Assembly (NCBI RefSeq): GCF_023856365.1
Contig: NC_064542.1
Location: 14,298,863-14,362,862, forward strand
Length of the DNA stretch: 64,000 nt
Source: Brienomyrus brachyistius
Taxonomy: Eukaryota; Chordata; Actinopteri; Osteoglossiformes; Mormyridae
Reading direction: 5' to 3'
Notes under the pieces: generated by a model
Seen by the model: only the letters and a program-made list of their open reading frames with translations
Databases searched by the model: none
Told to the model about the DNA's origin: nothing
Made by a program: the position numbers and the translations under genes
In this document: piece after piece, positions 7,626 through 18,616 of the stretch
Layout: every line of letters begins with the position of its first letter
Position numbering within the stretch: position 1 is the stretch's first letter

Positions 7626-9863
7626 CTACCAGAGGCCTGGGAGCTTGAGGGTCCTGCGCAGTATCTTAGCTGTTCCTAGGATTGCGCTCTTCTGGACAGA
7701 GATCTCAGATGTCATTCCTGGAATCTGTTGGAGCCACTCTCCCAGTTTGGGCGTTACTGCCCCGAGTGTTCCAATTACCACTGGGACCACTGTTACCTTC
7801 ACCTTCCACATCTTTTCTAGCTCTTCTCTCAGCCCTTGGTATTTCTCGAGCTTCTCATGTTCCTTCTTCCTGATGTTACCATCGCTTGGGATTGCTACGT
7901 CTATCACTACGGCCTTCTTCCTCTGCTTGTCCACCACTACTATGTCCGGTTGGTTAGCCATTACCAGTTTGTCAGTCTGTATCTGGAAGTCCCACAGGAT
8001 CTTAGCCTTATCATTCTCAGCCACCTTTGGAGGTGTCTCCCATCTTGACCCTGGGACTTCCAGCCCATACTCCCCGCAGATGTTCCTGTACACTATGCCA
8101 GCCACTTGGTTATGGCGTTCCATGTACGCCTTGCCTGCTAGCATCTTGCACCCTGCTGTTATGTGCTGGATCGTCTCAGGGGCATCTTTGCACAGCCTGC
8201 ACCTGGGGTCCTGCCTGGTGTGGTAGACCCCAGCCTCTATTGATCTTGTACTTAGAGCTTGTTCCTGTGCTGCCATGATTAATGCCTCTGTGCTGTCTTT
8301 CAGTCCAGCTTTGTTCAGCCACTGGTAGGATTTTTCAATGTCAGCCACTTCCTCTATCTGCCGGTGGTACATGCCGTGCAGGGGTTTATCTTTCCATGAT
8401 GGTTCCTGTTCTTGCTCCTCTTCCTTCTTGGGTTTCTGTTGCCTGAGGTATTCACTGAGCACGTCATCAGTCGGGGCCATCTTCCTGATGTAATCATGGA
8501 TCTTCGATGTTTCATCCTGGATAGTGGCTTTGACGCTCACTAGTCCTCTGCCTCCTTCTTTCCGCTTAGTGTATAGTCTCAGTGTGCTGGATTTGGGGTG
8601 AAACCCACCATGCATTGTGAGGAGCTTCCTTGTCTTGATGTCAGTGGCTTCCATCTCCTCCTTTGGCCAGCTTATAACGCCAGCGGGGTATCTGATTACT
8701 GGTAGGGCGTAGGTATTGATTGCCCGGATCTTGTTCCTCCCATTCAGCTGACTTCTCAGGACTTGCCTTACTCGTTGCAGGTATTTGGTTGTTGCTGCTT
8801 TCCTTGTGGCCTCTTCATGGTTCCTGTTTGCCTGCGGGATTCCAAGGTACTTGTAGCTATCCTCAATGTCTGCTATGTTGCCCTCTGGCAGTACGATCCC
8901 CTCGGTTCTGACTACTTTCCCCCTCTTTGTTACCATTCGACTACACTTATCCAGCCCGAATGACATTCCGATGTCATTGCTGTAGATCCTGGTGGTATGG
9001 ATCAGTGAATCGATGTCTCGTTCACTCTTGGCATACAGCTTGATGTCATCCATGTAGAGGAGGTGGCTGATGTTCGCCCCATTCCGTAGTCGGTATCCGT
9101 AGCCAGTCTTGTTGATGATCTGGCTGAGAGGGTTAAGGCCTATGCAGAACAGCAACGGGGACAGGGCATCTCCTTGGTAAATCCCGTACTTAATGGTAAC
9201 CTGTGCTATTGGCTTGAAGTTGGCCTCTAGAGTTGTTTTCCACAGCCCCATTGAATTCCTGATGAAGGCTCTTAGAGTCCTGTTGATCTTGTACAGTTTC
9301 AAGCATTCTAGGATCCATGTGTGAGGCATTGAGTCATAGGCTTTCTTGTAATCAATCCAGGCGGTGCTCAGGTTGGTATGTCTGGTCTTACAGTCTTGAG
9401 TGACTGCTCTATCTACCAGTAGCTGGTGTTTTGCTCCTCTGGTATCTCTACCAATTCCTTTCTGGGTCCCGCTCATGTATTGATCCATGTGCCTATTCAT
9501 CTTAGCCGCTATGATGCCTGATAGGAGCTTCCATGTTGTGCAGAGGCAGGTTATTGGTCGGTAGTTGGATGGGACCGGTCCCTTCTGGTGGTCCTTCGGT
9601 ATCAGGACTGTCCTACCTTTGGTCAGCCATTCCGGGTGGGTCCCATCCATTAGCAGCTGGTTCATCTGTGCTGCCAGGCGCTCATGGAGTGCAGTTAACT
9701 TCTTTAGCCAGTAGGCGTGGATCATGTCAGGACCTGGTGCTGTCCAGTTCTTCATGTTTGAGACTCTTTCTTGGATGTCTGCCAATGTGATGGTTACTGG
9801 GGCTTGTTCAGGGAGGTTGCTGTGGTCTGCTCTTCCACAAGAGTTCCACAAGCCACTGTGCAT
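7626..9863 (-). CDS. LINE reverse transcriptase with restriction-like endonuclease (5'-incomplete frame)
   Basis: The 745-codon frame holds reverse transcriptase motifs in order: NYRPITCL (100-107), motif A IDYKKAYD (170-177), motif B YQGDALSP (229-236), the catalytic YMDD (270-273), GLDKC (303-307) and YLGIP (339-343). A CCHC finger (C555, C558, H567, C572) follows, then a PD-D endonuclease signature (PD639-640, D655 in VVIDVAIP), both typical of target-primed LINEs with a restriction-like endonuclease. The RT and endonuclease nick target DNA and prime cDNA synthesis from it. The apparent start at 9863 is not the original: in another frame, sequence upstream to about 9972 continues the homologous protein. 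The stop TAG is at 7626-7628. Function in this copy is unlikely because of the upstream frameshifts. Confidence 0.88.
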   Translation of the reverse strand: MHSGLWNSCGRADHSNLPEQAPVTITLADIQERVSNMKNWTAPGPDMIHAYWLKKLTALHERLAAQMNQLLMDGTHPEWLTKGRTVLIPKDHQKGPVPSNYRPITCLCTTWKLLSGIIAAKMNRHMDQYMSGTQKGIGRDTRGAKHQLLVDRAVTQDCKTRHTNLSTAWIDYKKAYDSMPHTWILECLKLYKINRTLRAFIRNSMGLWKTTLEANFKPIAQVTIKYGIYQGDALSPLLFCIGLNPLSQIINKTGYGYRLRNGANISHLLYMDDIKLYAKSERDIDSLIHTTRIYSNDIGMSFGLDKCSRMVTKRGKVVRTEGIVLPEGNIADIEDSYKYLGIPQANRNHEEATRKAATTKYLQRVRQVLRSQLNGRNKIRAINTYALPVIRYPAGVISWPKEEMEATDIKTRKLLTMHGGFHPKSSTLRLYTKRKEGGRGLVSVKATIQDETSKIHDYIRKMAPTDDVLSEYLRQQKPKKEEEQEQEPSWKDKPLHGMYHRQIEEVADIEKSYQWLNKAGLKDSTEALIMAAQEQALSTRSIEAGVYHTRQDPRCRLCKDAPETIQHITAGCKMLAGKAYMERHNQVAGIVYRNICGEYGLEVPGSRWETPPKVAENDKAKILWDFQIQTDKLVMANQPDIVVVDKQRKKAVVIDVAIPSDGNIRKKEHEKLEKYQGLREELEKMWKVKVTVVPVVIGTLGAVTPKLGEWLQQIPGMTSEISVQKSAILGTAKILRRTLKLPGLW

Positions 9864-10830
9864 TGTTGTTATGTGATGCCTCTTTCTCCCATATGCTCTT
9901 CCAGTATTGCTCAGTCTCCAGCCTTGGTGGGTCTATCTTCATGCTATTACCCTGCCACTGAGAGTACACCTTGGTACACCTTCAGTGGAGAAGGTCCGGT
10001 TTATTCTCCTGCCTTCTATATCTCTGGTGTACCTCTTCAGACGGGTAGCCAAGGCTGTGAGTCTTTGCTTGGCAGTTTCTAAGGCCTCAGCTATGGACAG
10101 CTTGTTATACTTCTTAGGTACCTCTTTTTTCATCACACCTTTCTGTAATTCTGATAGCTGGCTAACTTCCCTCCGTGCTGCCTTGATTTTAGCCTCTAAC
10201 CTGCTCCTTGCGGCTGTTGTTCATCTTATAGCCAAGCACCTCAAGGATCACTGTTGCTGTGGCTATCTGGTGTAGCTGGTTAGTGTCAGTGATGGTTGTA
10301 GTAGGGATTGTCCGTAGTGCTGCATTCACATCTTCTAGTAGACCTTCTGAGGGTACTTCACGCATTCTTGGTAATCAGTGTCGGAGGGTCCAGGTTTCCA
10401 GCTTAGCTGGAAAATACAAGCTGCTCTTGTATTCAGCCTACTAGGGCTTGTAGTTCTTGGGGCTTGGTACCCAATCTCGGAATGTGGGGATGATGATGAT
10501 ATCTCCCCCCTGACCTGTCGTCCTGGCTCCCCCTTGTCGTAGCATTCGTGTTGTACCTCATCAATCTCTAGTTGTGATAGCAGTTGTTTCTTGCGGATGT
10601 TGGAACATTGAGTTGTTTTGGTGTTAGTCTTGATGTGGGGTGTCGAAGAATCCATAGGTCCCACATCCGCTTCATGTAACCTCTTTCACTGGGGTTACTT
10701 GTATAGTAGCATTCCAACAGTCCCTTGTTCTCATCTCTTGTCCATGCATGTCTTGTTCTTGTTCCAGTAGCCCACTTATCGTCAGATTGTCCTGGTTCCT
10801 CAACATCTGGCGCAGACCTTGTTAATCCTT
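9864..10830 (-). pseudogene. Frameshifted N-terminal part of the LINE protein
   Basis: Translated in pieces from different frames, this region continues the LINE protein upstream. Segments include a tryptophan-bearing basic stretch (about 10770-10650, WTRDENKGLLECYY then MKRMWDLWILR), RKKQLLSQLEIDEVQH near 10605, an alanine/threonine-rich piece near 10330-10230, and MKKEVPKKYNKLSI from 10136. Frame changes are needed near 10612, 10200, 9975 and 9855, and one frame meets a stop near 10560. R2-group elements usually have DNA-binding fingers or Myb-like domains here; a Myb-like domain is possible but unproved. Confidence 0.7.
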
Positions 10831-10937
10831 GTTAGACCTAGGATCCATGTGTGAGGCGTCTGAGCCGGCGTGACTCTATTCGTATGTTTGTCTCTCATAT
10901 TTGAGGAGGTCTTGCCTAAGGACCCCTACTGGAGGTA

Positions 10938-11008
10938 GGCCACAACCGGGATTTGAACCCCGGTCTCCCATGTGAAAGCCGGCGATCTTACCACTACACT
11001 ATCCAGCC
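10938..11008 (-). promoter_or_regulatory. tRNA-Glu(UUC)-like sequence with Pol III A and B boxes
   Basis: On the minus strand an A box (TAGTGTAGTGG) and a perfect B box (GGTTCAAATCC) are spaced as in tRNA. The anticodon-loop position reads CTTTCAC, giving UUC (Glu), at 10976-10974. The acceptor ends pair 6 of 7 positions if wobbles are allowed. The anticodon stem pairs poorly and the T loop has one extra base, so a working tRNA is unlikely. It starts 2 bp inside the LINE's 5' end, on the same strand. It could act as a Pol III promoter or as an RNA-processing signal. The first T4 run downstream is at 10414-10411, so a Pol III transcript would be about 600 nt. Confidence 0.7.
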
Positions 11009-11010
11009 AC

Positions 11011-11045
11011 TATATATGATATACACACATACACACACACACACT
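11011..11045. repeat. TA/CA simple repeat at the LINE 5' end
   Basis: 'tatatatgatata' is followed by (CA)n. It matches in composition the simple repeats on the far side of the nested insertions at 3807-3997. Confidence 0.85.
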
Positions 11046-13441
11046 TGTGTGCATTGAAATAGCAAAAATAACAACAGCAGTATATACCTGACTGCACATA
11101 ACACAGTTAGTGATCAAATGTTATTTGATGGTGTTATGCAAGAAAGCCTCATTAGTTATTTAAGGACATAAGGAAGCTCCGTTATGGTTACTTTGCCTTT
11201 GATATCATCCTTCATCTTGAGAACAAAGCACATATTATGTCAATACTAGTTCCCATTACTATAAATGTCCCTACTTGAAGGCCTGCTTGTCTGTGGGCCT
11301 TACTCGCTGACCTTGGCATTTTTAGAAGGACAAAATGTGAGTTAGTAAGAGACTCTTTCGGGGGCAAATCACAAGAAAATAAACGACAGCTGAAAACGTG
11401 ATTTCTGATTCAATTTTATGTGCAGTCAGTAGTAAGAACAAGAGCCTGTCATTCAGTTTGAGATGAAGGGTTCTTTTCTTGACCATAGTGTCTGTTGAAC
11501 ACCAGGTAACCACAACTACCACTAAGCTCAGAGTGTTAGACCCTTTTGATCCCAGTTTTAGGAAGACAAGAGATTATCTGTATTGTCATCGTACATGCAC
11601 AACAAGAGCCAAACAATGCTACATATATAAAATAAAAAAGTATGGTTCACCTTATCGTAATGTGCCTTTTGGTTACAGCATTTTTAGATTAGATTTAGAG
11701 TTAGAATTAATACATTTCTTGACACGGGTGAAACCTAAGTATAGATGTTTCTTCAAAAAACTAGCCAATGGAAAACTTGCTAATTGTGGCTTGGAGTTGG
11801 TTACAGCTAGTGCTCTGGAGCTCAAAGAATCTCCCACATCTCTTAAATCAGTAGTTTGGGAACATCTTGGCTTCCCAATAAATTATGTCAATACTGCACA
11901 GAGAGAGTAGTTTAGTAGATAAAACTAATACACTGAACTGGGATATTTTTCTGGAAACACATCCAACTAGCACACTCGTTTTAGACTACATCATCCGGGG
12001 GTGTGCTTTTGCAAGGAAATTCAGACTGGCCTAAAAAAAACTAATGCTAAGTACACACTACATGAAAGATCCACTTGCTGAAAGTTTTTGGCGAAACCCA
12101 TCAAAAGCCCCAGATCGGAGGCAAACTGGTGTTCGATCGATGCTGGTAAATTGGTGCCGGATTGCTACTTGCTACTAGTTTAAAGATACGACTGGACAGA
12201 ATCACCGATCCACCGCAGACACAGGTCAGATGTCTTGCAGGCTAAACCTGTCGGCAACTCCTGTAGTGTGAACAATGTTGCGACCGGCAATGAATGCGGC
12301 GAGGAGGTACAGCCAATGAGAATGCAAGACAGGGGGTCAGGTGAACCCTCAAGGAGGAGTAAATAGTTCAGTTTGTTAGCAATTGTTCTTAGTGTTCGGG
12401 GAAGAGGTGTAGAGATATTCCATGAAAGTTTGCATTTCACGCATTTGCGGTTAGCTGTGGCTTTACACTGAGATGGTGCAGGAAAAGTCTCGGCACATGC
12501 TTACTTATACTTGATTGCACCATGCCAAAGTCGAACATGTGAGTCCCTTAACAGAACCAGGCTGTGTGCAACAAGGCAAATATATTAGCAGTGTCAAATG
12601 CGAACAACATAATTTCAGTGACCCCCACCTGCTTAGAAATCAATTATTTTTTTTAAACTCTCACGGAGATTTTAAAATGGTCACCTTGAAGTATCGTGTT
12701 TTCCCCCCAACCCTAGCAATCATATATTTCATTTATCAGCATAACAGTGTTGTTTGTGATTACAAAATTAGCAGCATTGTAAACATATCTGCTTCCTTTT
12801 TAGTTGATGCAATGCATTGTGCAGTTATTCAGTGCATAACAATCCACTGGGTGCCTGTGTTGTGTTATAGCAGACAGTCCTCTTGGTCGAGATATGCAGG
12901 GGAAAGTCAGTTGTTTTTTTGGGGCAGGGGGGGGTGGGCAGTGTGACATTACGTGCACTGGAACTGAAACCAAATGTGCCATTATCCAACCATCCCAGAC
13001 TTGTATTGATGCTGGACTATTCTAAAAGTTATAAAATAGTCCTTAAGAAGACTAATCTTGCCTTGATGAAAGGGTAAAACACCGATTATCAACACGAGCT
13101 GTGAGAACAACAGCTGAACATCAATGCTCTGTATCCCGAGTGTGGCGGGAGCCAACTCTACTGGCGCTGCGACATCCCAGGAGCACCTGTAGAATCCGGA
13201 CAGGCCTTTGCTATGCTCTGCTGAACCCAGAGAATCAGCCTCGAGGTGAACTCCAGCCCATTATCCCTAATGACACCCCTCCCTCCATGCCCCCACCAGA
13301 CATACTTACAGTAAATGGAGTTAAATTAAATTGAAACTCAGAAAAGGAACGTCTCGACCGTAACAGAACCTCAAGTTCGTGCTTAATTAACCAGAATTGC
13401 ACTGAATCTGCTTTACGGAGGATGGCAACACAGGCAAGTAT
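11046..13441. other. Noncoding, possible decayed DNA-transposon sequence
   Basis: No intact gene was seen. A 143-codon frame at 11479-11910 ends in a BED-finger-like start (separate entry). Sequence at about 12050-12280 has near-mirrored phrases ('acactacatga', 'tgtagtgtga') that may be remnants of an inverted-repeat element. The G-run at 12920-12935 is low complexity. Confidence 0.35.
11839..11910 (+). pseudogene. Possible BED zinc-finger fragment of a hAT-type transposase
   Basis: The last 24 codons of an open frame read SLKSVVWEHLGFPINYV, which resembles the first strand of BED fingers (S-x-VW-x-HFGF) found in hAT transposases and ZBED proteins. The Cys and His ligands that should follow are absent because the frame ends. 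The resemblance is short and could be chance. Confidence 0.3.
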
Positions 13442-13670
13442 ATATCACTGCAGCCGGGAACCAAGCGTCGAGTGGGAGGGGCAATGTCGAGTGGGAGGGG
13501 CAATGTCAAGTGGGAGGGGCTTATCATCAGAGGCTAGGAGGGCTTCATAGTGAGGGTTAGGGTTGGGGTTAGGGCCTCAGATGATAACAGTTATAAACCC
13601 CTCCCACATTTCCTCACCTATTTTATATTACCCCTCCCACTCGACATTTGGCTCCTGGTTGCAGTGATAT
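13442..13670. mobile_element. Foldback MITE-like element, 229 bp
   Basis: The ends are inverted repeats of about 40 bp: left ATATCACTGCAGCCGGGAAC, right (reverse complement) ATATCACTGCAACCAGGAGC, both continuing into GTCGAGTGGGAGGGG. A second inner pair (atcatcagaggc / gcctcagatgat) extends the fold. The GTCGAGTGGGAGGGG block is repeated inside the left arm. No clear target duplication was found. It is noncoding; the superfamily is uncertain. Confidence 0.75.
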
Positions 13671-14000
13671 GCCTCTCGGGTCAGGGACTGATCCTAAGCT
13701 GCCTGAGAGGCCAACTCCAGAGTGCTTACAATACTGATGCCTGCTTCTTCACTGTATGTACATATGAATTATCCTGTTCTGCTCTGTCTCTGATTAATGG
13801 ACTTCAGTACGCCAAGCAGCAAGGGGCAGTGACGTTGAGTTTGGCGGGAGTCATTTATGCATGTGGAGGGAAAAAATGCACGGGGATCGACCTCAGAACA
13901 TAAAACAAATAAAATGATGCTTTATTTTCCATTAGCATAAGTACAGGTACTTCGGAATGCCCTTTTTCCACATACCCCATCTTGCTCAGACTGTCTATGT

Positions 14001-14194
14001 CACAGGTGTCAAACTCCAGTCCTGGGGGCCGGAGCCCTGCACATTTTTTGGCTTACCCTCGTTTAACACACCTGATTCAACTCCTTCTGCTAATCACATC
14101 ACAGCTCTTGAGTCTGAATCATTTGTGGTGGAACAGGGAAAGAACTAAGCTACACAGGGCTCTAGCCCGCCAGGACTGGAGTTTGACACCCCTG
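14001..14194. mobile_element. hAT-type MITE, 194 bp
   Basis: The ends mirror each other: left CACAGGTGTCAAACTCCAGT, right (reverse complement) CAGGGGTGTCAAACTCCAGT. Flanking 8-mers gtctatgt (13993-14000) and gtctatat (14195-14202) match 7 of 8, the duplication length typical of hAT. It is noncoding and belongs to a very common teleost family. Confidence 0.9.
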
Positions 14195-14202
14195 GTCTAT
14201 AT

Positions 14203-17200
14203 AGTGGAGGCATTTGAAGAAAGGAGATGATGAGCTTAGAAAGACCAACATAGCTCCAGAAATGGTTTATTCTGGAGCTAAGCATATAAACTGCACCTCA
14301 TGGATGTTGATTTTTTAATTAAGGTGAATTTCAAATTAAAGCAAAGGCTGAATAATCAAGCAATAAAGATACTTTCCTGCTGACAAACACCATATGCTGC
14401 CTGGCTAATAAACACACAGCCCAGCACCATATGCGATGATCGCCAGTCTACATTAGGAAGACTGAACAAAGGCTAAAGGTGTCAATAAAGGAATGTAACA
14501 TTCCAGAGATCAATTGCACATAAGATTGCTGTAAATTGCTAATAAGGTCTCATTCTGGATGTTAAGGACACAAAGAACATTTGAACTCCGAGGTGATCAA
14601 CATTTGCCACAGAAAACGCAAATAGAATTTATACCGCTAAGCGCCCCAACAGAGAAGATGCAATGCAGGTGCAACTGCTGGCGACCAGCAACTCACACCC
14701 GCCTCATAAAGCATGAGATTTGCTTGTGCAGCAATGTCCCAAGATCAGCTGACCACTTCAAACTCCCTCACTTGGTGGAATGGTATAAATTAGTTTTAGT
14801 GGGACTGCTGATCACAGGTGAATAATGAGAGCTTTTGAGTTTAACTATAAGCTATGAAATAAAAAAAATAAAAAAACTTAGACACACAATAAACCTTTTC
14901 TTGTTGATAAAAAAAATTAATTGTAATACATGAACAAGCTAATAAAGCATATGATAAAAAAAAATCATGCCTGCCATCTGCTTAGATATTTCACTCATCA
15001 ATGACCAGTAATTCCAGCTATCACATTTAATATGCAAGTTCTTATTTTGTTTGGCAACAGGAAAGGCTTCAGAAGGTACTCTACACAGGCACAGAGTACA
15101 TCTGTAAGTGAATGAAAATCTGTGCTAATCCTGGTTGTTCTTCTGTAAAGCTCACAACCTCAGAGCCAGGCTATCACTCCAGGGCACGAGTATCATCTTC
15201 TGCCTTCTGATCTTAACAAATCGGTCACTGCGCTGAGAAAATCAATAATGTTAAAATCTTTCACCTAACTCTGAAAATGGCCCAGAGCCCTGTACATGGT
15301 CCATTATGGCTCAGTATACAGGCCAATCTGAAGTTGGAGATGGAGGGCGGAGCCTGGGGTGGGAAAGGGGATGGGAATGGGGGGGGGGGGCGGTGGATGT
15401 CTATCTCCCTCGGTGCCAAAGGGAGAGGAAAGGGACACGTTTATGAAGGTGGTGTGTTTATGTCGACACATGCTATTCATCACTCTTGATAAATGAGTTG
15501 CTGAAGATGGGAAGAGCGAGAGCAGTAAATAGCCCGGCTTAATGCATGCAGAAGCGGAAGGTTTTCAACGAGACTGCTGAATGTGGAATGTAATATTCCC
15601 TGTTGAGTTGCAGAATTTTCTATACACGTTTATAACTATACAAGCTACATACAAAAAAAAGAAATGACCACTAATTCCTAAGAAAAAAAGTCTCCCCTAC
15701 ATTTAAAACACATAGAACAGAATAATGGAAATGCGTGTTGTGATGACTGGTGACAGTTTTCCAGAATGCAGTACTTACAGTTTCACTGAAGTTCCTAAAA
15801 GTGCAACTGAACTCTTGGTATCAGGGAACAGACAAGCTTGTAGACAGTGGGGATCAGGCCGCTGTGGGGACAAACACGAAACACTGTTTTATATCTGATA
15901 AGAACCATGCGGTATTAAATGTCGTTTTTGTCAAAGGTCATGCAAGGAAATTGATTTACACCAGCCACTACGGCTGGGTTCCCGCTGAAGAGCTTTTGCC
16001 GGCTTTTGGACCAGAAGCCCTTTGGCAAATTGAAAATGTCACTAGTAGCAGATTTCTCGTCTGTCATTATTAGCCATTGCCATCCCTGGATTAGTTAATG
16101 GTTACTGATGCAGGGCTGAAAACTTTGTATCAATCAGCCAAATCGAATTACAAACCCAAAAAGCGTTGTATCACACAGCCAAGCAGTATTACAACGCCAA
16201 ATCACAAAGTTCATCGAATATGGGTATCATCGCTGGACAAAAAAAGCCAATGTTTAATTCCAAGAGAAAAAGATGCAAAACAGAGCAGGGTACAAAAATA
16301 ATGTTTGAAATAAAATTTCACAGTTGCTGCAATCAGTTTGCGTTCTGCACTGATACTGGTCATAATGTCGTAGAAAGTCCTAGAAAATAATGAATGGGAT
16401 TGGAGAATGGGAGTATTTCGTAGCAAGACATTTCTGTCAGTCAAAGTCTGGTGGGTACGGTTTCATTTCACTGTAAGACTTTCCCTGTTCCCCTGCTTAA
16501 TACACTTCCAAATACAGCAGACAAATTTTGCGCATTCTATTCTTGCGGCTTTGAGAGGACTTTCGCAAAACACACCCCCAGTCTTCACACTCGAATTCCT
16601 CTATATTGTGTTTTCCAAAATAATTGTACGAGTTTGTAACAGTTACCGACACTCATCCATCGACCCCCCCCCTACCCCAGTCTGACAATATCTCTCTCCA
16701 TTCCCACAAATCCCTAAGGTTATGTTTGGATGGCAGGTGTGTTTAAAGTAAAATGGTAATTATAAATAGGAGTACAACATTAGCAGCATAACATGGGTAA
16801 AACAAGGGGTCAGACTGCACGTATATATATATATTTTTTTTATTTTATTTTTTATTTTTATTCCTCAGAGGAAAAAAAAAACTATAAATTGTTGCAATGA
16901 GAGAGACAGTGATAAATGCAGCCCTGGGAATCTCGAGTGAACCATCAGCATGTATCATCCTGCTACTTTCATAGGGAACCTAAGGCAGAGCCGACCTGGC
17001 CCAGGCGTATCGATTCTGCTTGTTAAAACAGCAGCTCCACAACAGTGGTTTTTATTTGCTCACAGTTTTATGTTAGACATACGCACATTTCTGTGTGCTT
17101 CACTGGACATGGACCGTCGTAATTATCGGGGGCAGGATTTTTGCCTGAAGACATATGAGGATCCATCAAGTCAACTTTGCAGACAGATTCACATGAAAGG

Positions 17201-18616
17201 GAATGAGGTGGACAGGGACTGGTAGGAGATAAAGTACACACCACACAAGAGACGAAGCACAAAAAATAATAATGGTAAGCTTAGCCATATACCATGTGAC
17301 CCATGTGACCTTGACACAAAACTCAGGATCAGGGTTAGGGTTAGCACACAACAACACATGACTTATTTATCTTTAGACTTGAATATTTGGAAGTCCAGAA
17401 AGGCCATATATTTTAGATATAACTTTTTCACATGTTTTTCACTATCATTTTTTCACGAAAAGTTATTTCAATGCTGTTTTTTTCAATAACAGTAATTTTT
17501 CAACTTTTATCCCCATTGTTAGTTTTGCTACTATTTTATGACATGTAAAGATGGCCGACCTGGCTAGACATATTGGCAGCATGGATCAGCATAATTAGCA
17601 GACTAAACAGCACTGGCTATTCCATTAACGAAAATCTGTGTCATTAAGTTAGCTTACTTTTCAGAAAGTGATTTGTGCTGAAGGAACTCTAACTAATTAA
17701 TCGACATAATGATGGCACACAGCTGGCGATCCACTGCCCCCCCACCAATAATAAGGCGCTTGATATTATTTGTTATCATGAGAAAACAACAAGAAAAAAA
17801 TAGTAGTGATTCATTATAGTATCTGAGTCACCCATGGATGAATGTGTTGAAATTCAAATGCAAAAGCAAAAAAAAAACTAGCTTAAAATGACTAAGTGAA
17901 GCTAAATACTAACTAAAAGAAAGCCAAACACAATAGAATGTGGGCTATATGTCCAGTTACTGTGAGGGGCTTTGCCAGTGTTCATACAGACAGTTAAAAC
18001 CATTTTATGAAAATTTATGCAAATACATGAGATGGGCCTTAGCTTACTATTATTGATAAGGGTGCAGTTTTGGCACATGGTCTGAAGTCCTTTATTACAT
18101 GAATAATTTAGTACTTTAATACTTGGTTGACTCGGATTGGCAGTGCATGCTCAAATCCATGGTTGACTCAGATCAGTAGTGACAATGGAAAAAAAAGCAG
18201 TCATGAAAAACATCTTTTGGTGGAATAAAATAATGCATAGCCTTTCTAGACTTCTGTGCCAACCCAAGTCACCTGACTCTTCTTCCTGAAATGGTCACAC
18301 CCTCTAATTCCTCTCAAAACCAATATATGAATGTATACATTCTGAAATTGTTTAAGGCAATTTTCGAGTCGAAAAAGACTTCTGCCAAATAGCAGTGTAG
18401 ATGATTTCAGTGCTAAAATTAAGCAAACCAACTAAATTAATCAGGTAATCGGTCACTGAAAGAAATATCTTGTTCATTATCGTGTGCTTGGAGGTTAGGT
18501 CACCGGTAATGCCAGCAGAGCAAAAGAGCCAGGAAGTGACAGGCTGAGAATAAGTGCTGATGATATCTAAACGACTGACAATTGATGAAAGACAGTAGTG
18601 TGAGCAGTTTCATGTT
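14203..18616. other. Noncoding sequence, no gene recognised
   Basis: There are scattered short frames only. Low-complexity patches are a G12 run at 15379-15390, a C-run near 16665-16675, and a T/A-rich patch at 16820-16895. No mobile element was recognised. The stretch 15750-16073 has a 107-codon frame without recognisable domains. Confidence 0.4.

Larger units (their letters stand above)
7572..11010 (-). mobile_element. Rex6/R2/R4-type LINE with tRNA-like 5' end
   Basis: The element reads on the minus strand. Its 5' end at 11010 and 3' end near 7572 both abut TA/CA simple repeats. Order from the 5' end: tRNA-Glu-like sequence (11008-10938), a leader of about 100 bp, a frameshifted N-terminal part (10830-9864), the reverse transcriptase-endonuclease frame (9863-7626) and a 3' UTR of about 50 bp without poly(A). 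The restriction-like endonuclease at the protein's C-terminus and the absence of an N-terminal AP endonuclease place it with the R2/R4/NeSL-type LINEs, which include teleost Rex6. Insertion into simple repeat is a known habit of the R4/Dong group. At least three or four frameshifts make this copy inactive. Confidence 0.85.

Noticed and set aside
10938..11008. A functional tRNA-Glu gene
   Set aside because: The anticodon stem pairs poorly, the T loop has an extra base, and it is flush with a LINE 5' end. It is better read as a tRNA-like head of that element.
13552..13575. Telomere-like repeat (ttaggg-like)
   Set aside because: Only two or three imperfect units inside the loop of a foldback element; also seen at 17333-17344. 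Too short for an interstitial telomere.
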